A DNA stretch of 64,000 nt from Arenicellales bacterium (GTDB lineage Bacteria; Pseudomonadota; Gammaproteobacteria; Arenicellales; JAHEKD01), in assembly GCA_028284225.1 (NCBI GenBank), contig JANQSD010000008.1:39585-103584 (forward strand). The letters are read 5' to 3'. Under the pieces are notes generated by a model, which had not been told where the DNA came from, made no database searches, and saw only the letters and a list, made by a program, of their open reading frames with translations. Each line of letters starts with the position of its first letter. Position 1 is the stretch's first letter. Shown here one piece after another: positions 18,393-28,681 of the stretch. The position numbers and the translations under genes are program-made.

Positions 18393-19593
18393 AACGTTTG
18401 TTCCTGCGCTTGATATTAGCTTGAACGACAAAATGATCGATTAACGGGGCAAAAATGTTACAAAACAAAATTGCCAGCATCACACCTTCCGGAAAAGCGG
18501 GATTTACCACCCGAATCAAAACCGTCATAAATCCAATCAAGGCTCCATAAATCCAGCGGCCTGTGTTGGTCATGGCAGCACTGACCGGCTCTGTCGCCAT
18601 GAACATCATGCCGAACGCAAAGCCACCCAGCACCAAATGCCATAAAAACGACACACCGAACATGGGGTTAGTATCACTGCCAACCACATTAAACACCGTT
18701 GCGGTCAAGGCCATGCCCAGAAACATACCGGCAACGATACGCCAGGACGCAATCTTGGTAATCATCAAAAATGCACCGCCGATCAGACAAGCTAACGTTG
18801 ATGTTTCTCCCAATGAACCTTGAATGGTACCCAGGAAAGATGCGCCCCAGGTATAACCGGCCGCTTCAACCGCTTCTATACCACCCGCTGCAGCCAGACC
18901 CAATGGCGTTGCACCACTAAATCCATCAACCGCCGTCCATACTGCATCTCCAGACATCGCGCCTGGATAAGCAAAGTATAGGAACGCTCTGCCTGTCAAT
19001 GCGGGATTAAGGAAGTTTTTACCAGTACCACCAAAGACTTCCTTGCCGATAACAATACCAAATGAAATACCCAAGGCCACCATCCAAAGTGGGGTATCAG
19101 GGGGCACAATCAGTGCGAATAATATAGAGGTAACGAAAAAACCTTCATTAATTTCATGACCGCGCACTGTGGCAAAAGTGATTTCCCATACTGCACCAAT
19201 AGCAAAAGTAATAAAATAGATGGGAATAAAATAAACAGCACCGTGGATAAAGTTGGACCAGAAACTGTCCGGATTAACATCACCACCCAACAAACCAAAT
19301 AGACTGCCGCGCCAACCCGGCACAGTGTCCAAACCCATTGCTACCATCGCCGTATTAGCCTGCAAGCCGGTATTCCACATGGCCACAAACACACATGGCA
19401 TAACCGATAACCAGACATAGATCATCACTCGCTTGAGATCGATGCCATCACGCACATGGGGTGAAGTTAAGGTTTGGTCATTAGGTGAATACAGAAAGGT
19501 ATCAACCGCTTCGTAAATAGGATAATACTTCTCTAAACGCCCACCCTTGGCAAAAAGCGGGTGTAATTGATCGAGCTTGTCTCTAAGTGACAT
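18385..19593 (-). CDS. nqrB: Na+-NQR subunit B (covalent FMN and riboflavin)
   Basis: Core membrane subunit of 402 residues with about ten helices, central to the sodium path. It carries the flavinylation motif D-G-F-S-G-A-T near residue 230, plus the conserved [24 protein letters not shown] and [23 protein letters not shown]. The start overlaps the last base of nqrA. All residues I can check for function are present. Confidence 0.97.
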   Translation of the reverse strand: MSLRDKLDQLHPLFAKGGRLEKYYPIYEAVDTFLYSPNDQTLTSPHVRDGIDLKRVMIYVWLSVMPCVFVAMWNTGLQANTAMVAMGLDTVPGWRGSLFGLLGGDVNPDSFWSNFIHGAVYFIPIYFITFAIGAVWEITFATVRGHEINEGFFVTSILFALIVPPDTPLWMVALGISFGIVIGKEVFGGTGKNFLNPALTGRAFLYFAYPGAMSGDAVWTAVDGFSGATPLGLAAAGGIEAVEAAGYTWGASFLGTIQGSLGETSTLACLIGGAFLMITKIASWRIVAGMFLGMALTATVFNVVGSDTNPMFGVSFLWHLVLGGFAFGMMFMATEPVSAAMTNTGRWIYGALIGFMTVLIRVVNPAFPEGVMLAILFCNIFAPLIDHFVVQANIKRRNKRYA

Positions 19594-20939
19594 CAGCCCT
19601 CCTTCTCAATCTGTTCGAGTCTGGCACGCAGCACCGGACCAAATTCATTCTTACTTGGACAAATAAAAGAACATAGAGCCAAGTCTTCCTCGTCCATTTC
19701 CAAACAGCCCAAGGCCTGCGCACTATCGGTATCACCGACAATCAGCGCTCTTAACATTTGAGTCGGCAAGATATCCATGGGCATTACATTTTCATAATGA
19801 CCTAGCGGCACCATAGCCCTGGGGCTGCCATTTTGCAAAGTGCCAAAATCATAAGTTTTGTTGCGGTTAAAGGCTGATAAAAACACATTAAATGCGGAAT
19901 ATTTTTTGGGGCCTGGTGATAACCAGCCAAATAGATCACGAGTTTGATCCTGGGGTAACACTGTAATTTGATTATCATAACGTCGTAAAAAGCTGACAGC
20001 ATCTGCGGCCCGTTGGCCATTTAATATAGAGCCGGAAATTAGCCTTACTTTCCCTTCCTGTAACTCGTTACCGACAATTTGGCTAATTTTGGCACCCATT
20101 CTGGTTCTGATCAGACGTGGTTGTTTAATCATGGGACCGGACAAAGCCACTACCCGGTCTGTCCAGAGCTGTCCGGTAGAGAATAGCTTACTGACTGCAA
20201 TGACATCCTGGTATCCGATATGCCAAACGACTCTTTCTGCATTTACCGGATGTAAAAAATGAATATGAGTCCCGACTAATCCAGCTGGATGCGGGCCCGA
20301 GAAATGTGCTAATTCAACATCATCTTGATCTGGAACATCAATATCTGCATCCGGTGAGGCACAGACGTAAACCATTCCGTCAATCAGTTTGCTGATGATG
20401 CGGATACCATTAACAAAATCTTGCTTATGCTCATTAATGATTACTGCCGGATCACCCGCCAATGGATTGGTGTCCATAGCATTAATGAAAATTGCCTGAG
20501 GAACGTCATCAATTGCCGGCACTTTGCTATAAGGACGTGTTCTAAATGCTGTCCATAAGCCTGAATTTATCAAGTTTTCGCGAATTCGTTCAGCACTCAA
20601 ACTGCCGTATTGATCAGCTGAATATTGGTGAAACTGTTGACACTCTTCACCATCAAGTTCGATCACTACTGACATTAATGCTCGTTTAGCACCGCGATTT
20701 ATAGCTGAGATGACACCACAGCCGGGAGAAGTGTAATTAACGCCGGGGTTCTTTTTGTCAGCAAATAAAATCTGACCGATTTTGACCCGGTCACCCTCTT
20801 GCACAGACATAGTCGGCTTCATACCCACATAATCAGTGCCGAGGACAGCAACTTCTGTTACTGAATTTGCATCTGTAATTGTCTGATCCGGCTTACCGTT
20901 AATCGGTATGTTCAGACCTTTTTTAACCTTAAAATGCAC
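19593..20939 (-). CDS. nqrA: Na+-NQR subunit A
   Basis: Peripheral cytoplasmic subunit of 448 residues implicated in ubiquinone interaction. The N-terminus ([17 protein letters not shown]) and C-terminus ([27 protein letters not shown]) match the family. It is the first gene of the operon; 258 bp separate it from the divergent DUF6394 gene and must contain the promoters of both. I saw no clear operator in that gap. Confidence 0.97.
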   Translation of the reverse strand: MHFKVKKGLNIPINGKPDQTITDANSVTEVAVLGTDYVGMKPTMSVQEGDRVKIGQILFADKKNPGVNYTSPGCGVISAINRGAKRALMSVVIELDGEECQQFHQYSADQYGSLSAERIRENLINSGLWTAFRTRPYSKVPAIDDVPQAIFINAMDTNPLAGDPAVIINEHKQDFVNGIRIISKLIDGMVYVCASPDADIDVPDQDDVELAHFSGPHPAGLVGTHIHFLHPVNAERVVWHIGYQDVIAVSKLFSTGQLWTDRVVALSGPMIKQPRLIRTRMGAKISQIVGNELQEGKVRLISGSILNGQRAADAVSFLRRYDNQITVLPQDQTRDLFGWLSPGPKKYSAFNVFLSAFNRNKTYDFGTLQNGSPRAMVPLGHYENVMPMDILPTQMLRALIVGDTDSAQALGCLEMDEEDLALCSFICPSKNEFGPVLRARLEQIEKEG

Positions 20940-21197
20940 GTTTTAAGCTTCCTGTCTCGACTTGTAAAAAGCAAAAAAACAAATAAAGAATCGATTACGA
21001 GAACCATCCTCATTTGCTTTATTGTGTTTCAATATAATGTGATTTTACTGGTTGTGCAGCGTTTATAAAACACTTTTTGGCGTTTTTTATGTCATACACT
21101 ATATTGTCAACGTGTCGCATTTTGTGTTTATACCTTCAGCATTCAGCGCTAAACTATTGGTTACCATCACATTTTGCCTTAAAGGGAGCACAAAAAA

Positions 21198-21581
21198 GTG
21201 AATTTTGAAAAAGTCTTATTCGCATTTTTTATTTTGCTTGCGATGACGTTAAATTTCGGTTTTTTCTACGGTGACCAGACCGATCCAAGCCAACATCATG
21301 TTTATGAGTTATTTGCGGCTATTGTTATTAGCCTGATTGCCACCATTATGAAATTTGGTGATCGTTCGCAAGTCGGTGCTGTCCTGCTGGCCACTTCTTT
21401 AGTTGCAGATTTGCAACTGATCGCCGCCGCTACCGTCTGGGGTATTGCGGTATATGGCTTAAATTTACCCCTCAATGCTTCGGTCATGTCGACTATTGTT
21501 TCGTTGTCAGGCGGCGCGTTGTTGGCTAACATCGTTTCAACCATATTGTTAGTTATTGAGACAATCGTTGCTCGTCGTTGA
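21198..21581 (+). CDS. DUF6394 integral membrane protein
   Basis: A 127-residue protein with four hydrophobic segments (FEKVLFAFFILLAMTLNFGFF; YELFAAIVISLIATIMKF; VGAVLLATSLVADLQLIAAATVWGIAVYG; GALLANIVSTILLVIE). It begins with GTG at 21198, well placed after AAGGGAG. It ends 34 bp before the RCK potassium channel, and the two are probably cotranscribed. Function is not established; the pairing suggests an accessory subunit of the channel. Confidence 0.8.
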   Translation: MNFEKVLFAFFILLAMTLNFGFFYGDQTDPSQHHVYELFAAIVISLIATIMKFGDRSQVGAVLLATSLVADLQLIAAATVWGIAVYGLNLPLNASVMSTIVSLSGGALLANIVSTILLVIETIVARR

Positions 21582-21615
21582 AATCCGGCGACGTTAGCAA
21601 CCTTTTGATCAGACC

Positions 21616-23316
21616 ATGGATTCCATTCCTTTTTTAATTCTGCGTCGATTAAGACGCCCTTTACTGCTGTTACTAACGGTTTACTCCATAGCTGTATTGG
21701 GTTTCACATTAATTCCAGGGGTCGATGATAACGGCAACCCCTGGCGAATGGACTTTTTCCATGCTTTTTATTTTGTCAGTTATATGGGTTCAACTATCGG
21801 TTTTGGTGAGCTGCCTTATGCATTTACCGATGCCCAGCGGCTGTGGACCATGGTTACCATCTATACCACCGTCGTTTCGTGGTTATACACCATAGGTTCG
21901 ATTATTTCTCTGATTCAGGATCCCACATTACGTGATACGTTTATTCTGAGAAACTTCAAAAAAAATGTCAGCCGAATTAAAGAACCCTTTTATTTAGTAT
22001 GTGGCTATGGTGAAACCGGGAATCAGTTAGTCAGGGCCATGTGTCAGCGTGGTCTACGTTCTGTTGTTATTGATAAAACAGAAGAAAGAATCAGCGCCTT
22101 GCAATTACAGGACTTTGGGATTTATGTGCCTGGCATTTATGGTGACGCAACAGATGTAGAATTACTCAAAGATGCGGGGCTTAAAAACCGCTTTTGCAAA
22201 GGTGTTTTTGCCCTGACCGATGATGATTTAGTTAATCTCAAGGTATCAATTACCAGCAAACTACTAAATCCAGATGTCAAAGTTATAGCTCGGGTTGAAC
22301 ATCACGAAATTGATGCCAATATGCGCTCATTCGGCACCGATCATATTATTAATCCTTTTGACAGTTTCGCCGATTTGGTTAGTCTTGCCGTTAAGGCACC
22401 CAGTTTTTATTTACTACAGACCTGGTTAACCAGCCCACCGGGAACCAAACTGCTTGAGCCTATTTTTCCACCTAAAGGACGCTGGATTATTTGCGGCTAT
22501 GGCCGTTTCGGTCATGCCATGCATAAACAACTTGGTAATTTGGGCATTGATGTAACAGTGGTCGATGCCAACCCGGATGAAACCAATCCTCCAAAGCATT
22601 TCGTGTTTGGTGTAGGCACTGAAGCGGTAACATTGCGTGAGGCTGAAGTAGAAACTGCTGATGCATTAGTTGCCGCCAATGATAATGATACCAATAATCT
22701 TTCAACAATTATGACGGCCAGGGAGCTAAACCCTAAACTATTTCTGGTTTCGCGGCAGAATGGATCGGCTAATGATGAACTATTCCAGGCCGCTGATCTG
22801 GATATGATCACCTACCATAACCGAGTCGTTGCCAGGCGCACTTTGGCTATTATCACCACGCCTTTAACCGAAGAGTTTCTCAAATTGGCACGCAAACAGG
22901 AAATCACCTGGGCCAATCAATTAGTCAGCCGGATTATTGCTGTAATTGATGACGAGGTCCCTCATACCTGGGTCATTAACGTCAAAGATGGCTCGGCCAA
23001 AGCTATCATGCGTTCACTTAAAGAAAAACGCCCGGTCCATTTACGACACTTACTTAAAGACCCGACTAATCGCAAACGTAATCTTGATTGTGTGACCTTG
23101 ATGATTAAGCGCGAAGGAAAAACGCTGCTCTCCCCTGATTCAAAAGAAACCATACGCGCAGGTGACAGTATTTTATTTAGCGGATCGGGCGATGCAGAAA
23201 TACGGATGCGGCGCATCGCCCGTAATTACGAAGATCTATTTTACGTTCGCACCGGCGTTACTCGACCTTCCGGTATTATCTGGCGCAAGCTGTTTATAGA
23301 AAAAGAAAACTTCTAG
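21616..23316 (+). CDS. K+ channel with two RCK (TrkA-N/TrkA-C) domains
   Basis: A 566-residue channel: two membrane helices flank a pore loop with selectivity filter S-T-I-G-F-G-E (about residues 58-64), a variant of T-V-G-Y-G-D. Two cytoplasmic NAD-binding folds follow, one at about 120 (FYLVCGYGETGNQLVRAM) and one at about 290 (RWIICGYGRFGHAMHKQL), then a TrkA-C-like end (LLSPDSKETIRAGDSILFSG). The duplicated RCK layout on a single chain resembles gated KefC/Kch-type channels. It follows the DUF6394 gene. Confidence 0.88.
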   Translation: MDSIPFLILRRLRRPLLLLLTVYSIAVLGFTLIPGVDDNGNPWRMDFFHAFYFVSYMGSTIGFGELPYAFTDAQRLWTMVTIYTTVVSWLYTIGSIISLIQDPTLRDTFILRNFKKNVSRIKEPFYLVCGYGETGNQLVRAMCQRGLRSVVIDKTEERISALQLQDFGIYVPGIYGDATDVELLKDAGLKNRFCKGVFALTDDDLVNLKVSITSKLLNPDVKVIARVEHHEIDANMRSFGTDHIINPFDSFADLVSLAVKAPSFYLLQTWLTSPPGTKLLEPIFPPKGRWIICGYGRFGHAMHKQLGNLGIDVTVVDANPDETNPPKHFVFGVGTEAVTLREAEVETADALVAANDNDTNNLSTIMTARELNPKLFLVSRQNGSANDELFQAADLDMITYHNRVVARRTLAIITTPLTEEFLKLARKQEITWANQLVSRIIAVIDDEVPHTWVINVKDGSAKAIMRSLKEKRPVHLRHLLKDPTNRKRNLDCVTLMIKREGKTLLSPDSKETIRAGDSILFSGSGDAEIRMRRIARNYEDLFYVRTGVTRPSGIIWRKLFIEKENF

Positions 23317-23336
23317 AGGTCCATCCTACACCTATT

Positions 23337-24044
23337 TTATTCTGCAGCCGGTTTTTGAACCTCAAGCAGTTCAATATCAAACACTAGTGTCGAATTGGCT
23401 TGAATACGCTGGCCTGCACCTCTTTCACCATAGGCCAGCTGTGGTGGAATAACCACTTCATATTTAGCCCCGGGTTTCATGAGTTGCACAATTTCGGTCC
23501 AGCCCGGAATGACATTAGCCAATGGAAATGTCGCCGGCTCACCACGAGCAATGGAACTATCAAATTCAGTACCGTCAATCAGGCGACCTGCATAATGCAC
23601 TACAACGGTATCTTCCTTAACTGGTGAATCGCCTTCTCCCGCTTCAATGATTTTATATAGCAAACCACTATCCGTTTTCTCTACTCCATCACCGGCAGCA
23701 TAGTTATCACGAAACTCTTGGCCTTTAGCCAGATTTTCCTCCGCAGCTTTAGCTAACTGCTCCTGCTGTTGTTGTGCCCGCTTTTGTTCAGCTGCCAGCA
23801 ATACCTCGCGCATCTGCTCCTCGGTCAAAGCTGAGTCACTTCCTGCCAATGCTTGCTCAACACCTTGCAGAAATTGGTCTTTATCAAATTCACCTGCAGC
23901 ATCGATCAGGGGCTTCACGCTTCTGACGGAATAATAACCGGCAGAATAGCTGAATTTAGCCGCATCTGTTTCAGGCACATCCTGCGCAATACTGTAATGA
24001 GTACTGACCAACAATAACGCTGGAAGTATTTTTTTATAGTCCAT
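23337..24044 (-). CDS. Periplasmic FKBP-type peptidyl-prolyl isomerase (Mip/FkpA-like)
   Basis: A 235-residue exported foldase: signal peptide (MDYKKILPALLLVSTHYSIAQ), helical dimerisation domain to about residue 120 with a Gln/Ala-rich helix, then the FKBP domain (VVVHYAGRLIDGTEFDSSIARGEPATFPL; VIPGWTEIVQLMKPGAKYEVVIPPQLAYG; ILVFDIELL-type end). It assists prolyl isomerisation of periplasmic and outer-membrane proteins. Single transcription unit, convergent with the channel gene. Confidence 0.92.
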   Translation of the reverse strand: MDYKKILPALLLVSTHYSIAQDVPETDAAKFSYSAGYYSVRSVKPLIDAAGEFDKDQFLQGVEQALAGSDSALTEEQMREVLLAAEQKRAQQQQEQLAKAAEENLAKGQEFRDNYAAGDGVEKTDSGLLYKIIEAGEGDSPVKEDTVVVHYAGRLIDGTEFDSSIARGEPATFPLANVIPGWTEIVQLMKPGAKYEVVIPPQLAYGERGAGQRIQANSTLVFDIELLEVQKPAAE

Positions 24045-24221
24045 AATAATTTCCGTGATTTAAATTATAAAAGCGGCATGATAAAGGCACTGCCTGAATC
24101 TATGCTTTATGAGCCGTGATAATGGCATGAACTTGTTAACTGTCAAGTATCTTTTCTTTTTATCGAATCTGAATTACATTCAAGCTTAGGATTCACTCAA
24201 CACACAGAGCGTCCAACAATA

Positions 24222-25133
24222 ATGACATCTTCAGTTCATGCCTTAGATAGCTCAAGATCAATTTCTTATCCACAAGGTATTTTTCTTGTAATTCTGGCCG
24301 GCGTGTTTTGGTCTTCCATGGGGCTGGGAATACGCTTGATAGAACAAGCTAATGTTTGGCAAATTCTACTTTATCGATCATTCTCTCTGGCGATATTTTT
24401 ATTTATATTAATCAGCTTTCGTTCAGGCTTCAAACCCCTTAGAACGATTAAGCGTGCAGGCATTGCCGGTGTTATTGGCGGTTTCGGGCTTGTACTGGCT
24501 TTTTCTGGTGGTATCTATGCGATTCAAACCACAACTGTTGCCAACGCGATGTTTTTGTTTGCTTCTGCTCCTTTCCTGGCCGCCATTCTGGGCTGGTTTG
24601 TATTGAAAGAATCAGTCAGTAAAATTACCTTTGTCACTATGGTTATCGCCATGATCGGCATCGGCCTCATGGTATGGCAAGGTATATCCAGCGGCCATAT
24701 TGTCGGCAACGTTTGTGCGATCTTGTCAGCGCTTGGTTTTGCAATTTTCAGCATTGCATTACGTTGGGGCAAATTGGAGGATATGTTACCCGCTGTGTTT
24801 TTAGCCGGTTTATTTGCCATGATTATTGCGGCTATTATTTGCAATATCGAAGCTTATTCATTCTCAATTCCCGCACGTGACCTGATAATTGCATTGTCCA
24901 TGGGTGTATTTCAAGTCGGCATGGGACTGGCAGTATTTACTATCGGCTCCAAAGTCGTACCGGCAGCAGAATTGGCACTACTATCGATGACCGAGGTATT
25001 GCTGGGTCCATTATGGGTGTGGCTGTTTATTGGTGAAACGGCCAGCGCAAATACCCTAATCGGTGGATGTGTTTTGCTACTGGCCATTGCCAGCAATGCT
25101 ATTTTCGGCATTAAAAACAAAACGCCTAGCTAA
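24222..25133 (+). CDS. EamA/DMT-family transporter
   Basis: A 303-residue drug/metabolite transporter with ten predicted helices in two EamA repeats (LVILAGVFWSSMGLGIRLIEQANVWQILLYRS; GNVCAILSALGFAIFSIALRWGK). The substrate cannot be inferred from sequence. It stands alone between fkpA and the glycosyltransferase gene. It is distinct from the second EamA protein at 58870-59760, which has different codon composition. Confidence 0.88.
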   Translation: MTSSVHALDSSRSISYPQGIFLVILAGVFWSSMGLGIRLIEQANVWQILLYRSFSLAIFLFILISFRSGFKPLRTIKRAGIAGVIGGFGLVLAFSGGIYAIQTTTVANAMFLFASAPFLAAILGWFVLKESVSKITFVTMVIAMIGIGLMVWQGISSGHIVGNVCAILSALGFAIFSIALRWGKLEDMLPAVFLAGLFAMIIAAIICNIEAYSFSIPARDLIIALSMGVFQVGMGLAVFTIGSKVVPAAELALLSMTEVLLGPLWVWLFIGETASANTLIGGCVLLLAIASNAIFGIKNKTPS

Positions 25134-25236
25134 ATTTAGCGCCTAAGACTTACTCATATTCACTTTGTCATATTCCTGAAACATTTGTCTGTTTTAATCT
25201 AAGTACTACAGTTACAAAGGATTCGTAACAAAAACA

Positions 25237-26295
25237 ATGCGGATTTTGTATGGTGTGCAGACTACAGGGAATGGTCATCTAAGCCGTTCACGCCTGGTTA
25301 TTTCACATCTCAAACAGTTGGGCCATGATGTACATGTACTACTAAGTGGCGCTGATGATGGCAAATTTTGGGATCACTCAGTACTTGAACCCTACACCAA
25401 ATACCAAGGGCTTACTTTTGTCCACAAAAATGGAAAAATTAATGCCTTAAAAACGTTAAGTAATCTCGATGTAAAAAGCTTCTATTCTGATATCTGGAAT
25501 TTTAACTCTAGACGTTATGACCTAGTGATTAGCGATTTTGAACCCATTTCTACACGTATTGCTGAACGTTTTAATATCAAAAGTATCGGAATCTCTCATC
25601 AATGCGCGTTCGTTTATAAGGTACCCAAAGCCCCGTTAAATTATATCGGCAAGTTTGTTACCCGAATGTTCGCTCCGGTAACACTCCCTATCGGCCTGCA
25701 TTGGTACCATTTCAACCGGTCAATTCTACCGCCAATTATTAATCATCAACTTAGTTGTGACCTGCCTATTGAAACCAACAAAATTCTGGTCTATTTGCCA
25801 TTTGAAAATCGTGATAGTTTCAAGCAAGAGTTTTTAAAGTTCCCTGAATATAGTTTTCATATTTATGAAAAACGAGATCAACCATTAATAGAAGAAAATT
25901 TAAGTTGGCACCCCTTTTCGCGGGAAAATTTTATTAATGATTTGAAGTCATCAAGCGGAGTTATCTGTCAGGCCGGTTTCGAGTTACCCAGTGAAGCTAT
26001 CCATTTAGGTAAAAAGCTGCTTTTAAAACCCGTTCAAGGTCAGTATGAGCAACTCAGCAACGTAATCGCAATGCGGAAATTGGGTTACGGAAAAACCACC
26101 AATAAATTCACTACGCAAGTGATTGAAAATTGGTTAGATCAACCTTCACCTCAACCAGCCGGTTATCCTAATGTAGCAAAGTACGTGGCTCAGTGGATTA
26201 GTGAAGATCCCTCACTTTCAGCAGAGTTACTATCTCAATATTTGTGGGATAACACACAACAACCTCCTTTACAGCTGAATTTTGTTATGGCTTAA
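25237..26295 (+). CDS. MJ1255/VC2487-type glycosyltransferase
   Basis: A 352-residue GT-B-like glycosyltransferase. It begins MRILYGVQTTGNGHLSRS, the nucleotide-sugar enzyme N-terminal G-x-G-H-x-x-R loop, and has a C-terminal acceptor/donor region (SSGVICQAGFELPSEAIHLGKKLLLKPVQGQYEQ) like UDP-glycosyltransferases. The next gene is an LpxH-like phosphoesterase four bases downstream of its stop, a conserved pairing in proteobacteria that points to envelope glycolipid metabolism. The sugar and acceptor are unknown. Confidence 0.85.
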   Translation: MRILYGVQTTGNGHLSRSRLVISHLKQLGHDVHVLLSGADDGKFWDHSVLEPYTKYQGLTFVHKNGKINALKTLSNLDVKSFYSDIWNFNSRRYDLVISDFEPISTRIAERFNIKSIGISHQCAFVYKVPKAPLNYIGKFVTRMFAPVTLPIGLHWYHFNRSILPPIINHQLSCDLPIETNKILVYLPFENRDSFKQEFLKFPEYSFHIYEKRDQPLIEENLSWHPFSRENFINDLKSSSGVICQAGFELPSEAIHLGKKLLLKPVQGQYEQLSNVIAMRKLGYGKTTNKFTTQVIENWLDQPSPQPAGYPNVAKYVAQWISEDPSLSAELLSQYLWDNTQQPPLQLNFVMA

Positions 26296-26299
26296 CGCC

Positions 26300-27154
26300 A
26301 TGAAAAATAACATTCTCAACTATGCCTCTACATTCAAATCAAAAGCGTCAGCAAATATCAGCGTTGAGAAACGACATTACCGCACGGTCTGGATATCAGA
26401 TATCCACCTAGGCACCAAAGGATCAAATGCCGAAGCATTGCTTGATTTTCTGCGAACCGTAGAGTGTGACAAACTTTATCTAGTGGGTGATATCGTTGAT
26501 GGTTGGCGTTTAAAACGAGGCTGGTATTGGCCGCAAACGCATAACGATATAGTACAGAAAATCCTGCGTAAGGCCCGCAAAGGAACCAAAGTTGTTTATG
26601 TCCCCGGCAATCACGATGAATTTCTAGCCGATTACTATGATAACAATTTCGGTGGTATTGAAATTGTCGAAAACCATATTCATGTCACTGTCGATGGTCG
26701 ACGTATACTCGTCTTACACGGGCATGAATTTGACAATATCATCCGCTATTCAAAATGGCTGGCTTTTGTCGGTGACTATGCCTATCAAGCTGCTTTGAAT
26801 TTGAACTATTTTTTCAACATCACCCGACGTTATTTTGGCAGGGATTATTGGTCCTTATCGTCCTATTTGAAATTAAAAGTGAAAAATGCAGTGAGCTATA
26901 TATCTTCCTTTGAGGAAGCTGTGGTCAGAGCATCAAGAAGACATAACGTTAATGGAGTTATCTGCGGCCATATTCACCATGCGCAAGTCCGCGAAATTGA
27001 AGAAGTTACCTACTATAACGATGGTGATTGGGTAGAAAGCTGCACAGCTTTAGTTGAAGATCATCTCGGCGAACTACATTTAATAAGGTGGTTTGAGGAT
27101 GACGCATTGCCTGAAGACAAGTCTGCAAAATTGAAAAAAATCAGTTCTGCTTAA
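26300..27154 (+). CDS. LpxH-like metallophosphoesterase (UDP-2,3-diacylglucosamine diphosphatase family)
   Basis: A calcineurin-like phosphoesterase of 284 residues from ATG 26300; an in-frame TTG six codons earlier lies inside the previous gene. The metal-binding motifs run in order: SDIHLG, GDIVDGW, GNHDE, LHGHEFD and GHIHHA. Homologues are annotated as UDP-2,3-diacylglucosamine hydrolase-like. Because real LpxH is about 240 residues and often encoded elsewhere, this paralogue may act on a related sugar-lipid made by the adjacent glycosyltransferase. Confidence 0.85.
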   Translation: MKNNILNYASTFKSKASANISVEKRHYRTVWISDIHLGTKGSNAEALLDFLRTVECDKLYLVGDIVDGWRLKRGWYWPQTHNDIVQKILRKARKGTKVVYVPGNHDEFLADYYDNNFGGIEIVENHIHVTVDGRRILVLHGHEFDNIIRYSKWLAFVGDYAYQAALNLNYFFNITRRYFGRDYWSLSSYLKLKVKNAVSYISSFEEAVVRASRRHNVNGVICGHIHHAQVREIEEVTYYNDGDWVESCTALVEDHLGELHLIRWFEDDALPEDKSAKLKKISSA

Positions 27155-27504
27155 TAGCGTCGACGTTTGCGACAATATTTTAGCCGTAGCAATAGAGTCA
27201 GGCCCGGCCAAGACCCCGGATCAGTCGTATTCGTTTGACACCGGTGACTAGTTGATTATGTCCTTAATAAAGAAGATTATTGCAAGGTTTAACTTAGCGA
27301 AACAAGCACTTACAGGTAAACAAAAAAATATTTCATTTAAATCAATAATTTAAACAATTAGCCTTAAGTTGTTTGCTATAAGCATACAAAACGTCATAAA
27401 AACTTAATAAATACAATTACTTATAACTGTTTTTGTTTTGTCATAATTTTGTAACATTCAGGTCGTATCATTCGCATAAATCCAAACCTAACTGAGACTT
27501 TATC
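27155..27504. other. 350-bp gap upstream of pstS
   Basis: Noncoding, increasingly AT-rich toward pstS. The only elements I can support are the Pho box and -10 at 27438-27471. A weaker half-match (GTCATAAAAACTTAAT, around 27393) could be a second PhoB site. No small gene or RNA recognised. Confidence 0.5.
27438..27471 (+). promoter_or_regulatory. PhoB-dependent pst promoter (Pho box and -10)
   Basis: TTGTCATAATTTTGTAAC (27438-27455) has the 7-4-7 layout of a Pho box (consensus CTGTCAT-N4-CTGTCAT/C). A -10 hexamer TATCAT follows at 27466-27471, ten bases after the box, the spacing at which PhoB replaces the -35 contact. The pstS start is 33 bases further on. Confidence 0.85.
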
Positions 27505-28545
27505 ATGAAACATCTCAAAACTATTGTGGCTACTGCTGCTGTAATAGCGGCCACGTCATCGGTATACGCCCAGGGAAGAGAGCACATAGAAATCGTTGGT
27601 TCATCAACGGTTTATCCATTTGCTACCGTTGTTGCTGAAACCTTCGGTAATAAGACAGAATTCAAAACACCAAAAATCGAATCAACTGGCTCAGGTGGCG
27701 GCTTGAAGCTATTTTGTTCCGGCACTGGTGTTGATACACCTGACATCACTAATGCCTCACGTCGAATTAAACAGAGCGAAGTTGAACTGTGCGCCAGCAA
27801 TGGTGTAAATAACGTCACAGAAGTTCAAATCGGTTATGACGGTATTGCGATTGCCAATGCTAAAAGTGGCCAAGACTTCAGCCTGACTCGCCGCGATATC
27901 TTCCTGGCTTTAGCTAAAGAAGTACCGGGTGCTAATGACGGTGAGTTGGTAGAGAACACAGCTAAAACCTGGCAAGACGTTAACCCTGACCTGCCTGCAA
28001 TTGCTATCGAAGTATTAGGCCCACCACCAACATCGGGCACACGCGATGCATTTGTTGAGTTAGCGATGGAAGGCGGTTGCAAATCTTTCGATTGGATCAA
28101 AGCCATGAAGAAAGAAGACAAAAGCAAATATAAAGAAGTTTGTCACACCATCCGTGAAGACGGTGCGTTCATCGAAGCCGGTGAAAACGACAACTTAATT
28201 GTACAAAAACTGGAAAAGAATCCTGATGCATTAGGCATTTTCGGTTTCAGTTTCCTGGATCAAAACTCAGACAAAGTAAAAGGAGCCCAAGTTGATGGTG
28301 CAGACATTACTTTTGAAAATATTGCTGACGGCAGTTATCCGGTTTCACGTCCGCTTTACTTCTATGTAAAAAGCGACCACGTTGGCAAGATCCCTGGCAT
28401 TGCTGAATTCATCGCTGAATTTACTGATGAAGATACCTGGGGTGATGAGGGTTACTTAACTGACAAGGGTCTTATCCCTCTGAATGAAGAGCTTCGTGCT
28501 GAAATCGGTGAAGCTGCAAATTCTTTAAAACCTTTAACGCTATAA
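27505..28545 (+). CDS. pstS: Phosphate ABC transporter substrate-binding protein PstS
   Basis: Periplasmic phosphate binder of 346 residues with signal peptide MKHLKTIVATAAVIAATSSVYAQ. Phosphate-contact segments are visible: IVGSSTVYPFA, ESTGSGGGLKLFC and GPPPTSGTRDAFVELA. It opens the pst-pho operon behind a Pho box; a hairpin downstream probably raises its mRNA level above that of the permease genes. It belongs to the large PstS type common in marine gammaproteobacteria. Confidence 0.96.
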   Translation: MKHLKTIVATAAVIAATSSVYAQGREHIEIVGSSTVYPFATVVAETFGNKTEFKTPKIESTGSGGGLKLFCSGTGVDTPDITNASRRIKQSEVELCASNGVNNVTEVQIGYDGIAIANAKSGQDFSLTRRDIFLALAKEVPGANDGELVENTAKTWQDVNPDLPAIAIEVLGPPPTSGTRDAFVELAMEGGCKSFDWIKAMKKEDKSKYKEVCHTIREDGAFIEAGENDNLIVQKLEKNPDALGIFGFSFLDQNSDKVKGAQVDGADITFENIADGSYPVSRPLYFYVKSDHVGKIPGIAEFIAEFTDEDTWGDEGYLTDKGLIPLNEELRAEIGEAANSLKPLTL

Positions 28546-28574
28546 TCTGAGTAATCAATTAGATTACGACAAAG

Positions 28575-28599
28575 GCGGTATAGCTAGTAGTTATACCGC
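28575..28599 (+). terminator. Hairpin between pstS and pstC (partial terminator)
   Basis: GCGGTATA (28575-28582) pairs perfectly with TATACCGC (28592-28599) over a 9-base loop, followed by TTCTTTAATTTT. The tail is interrupted, so I expect partial termination or 3'-end protection, consistent with higher pstS expression. Confidence 0.65.
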
Positions 28600-28681
28600 T
28601 TCTTTAATTTTACTCAAAGAAGATAGCAAGCTTTATAATCACCGCAGGTTTAAGCTGCACTGACATAAACAGAGATAAACG

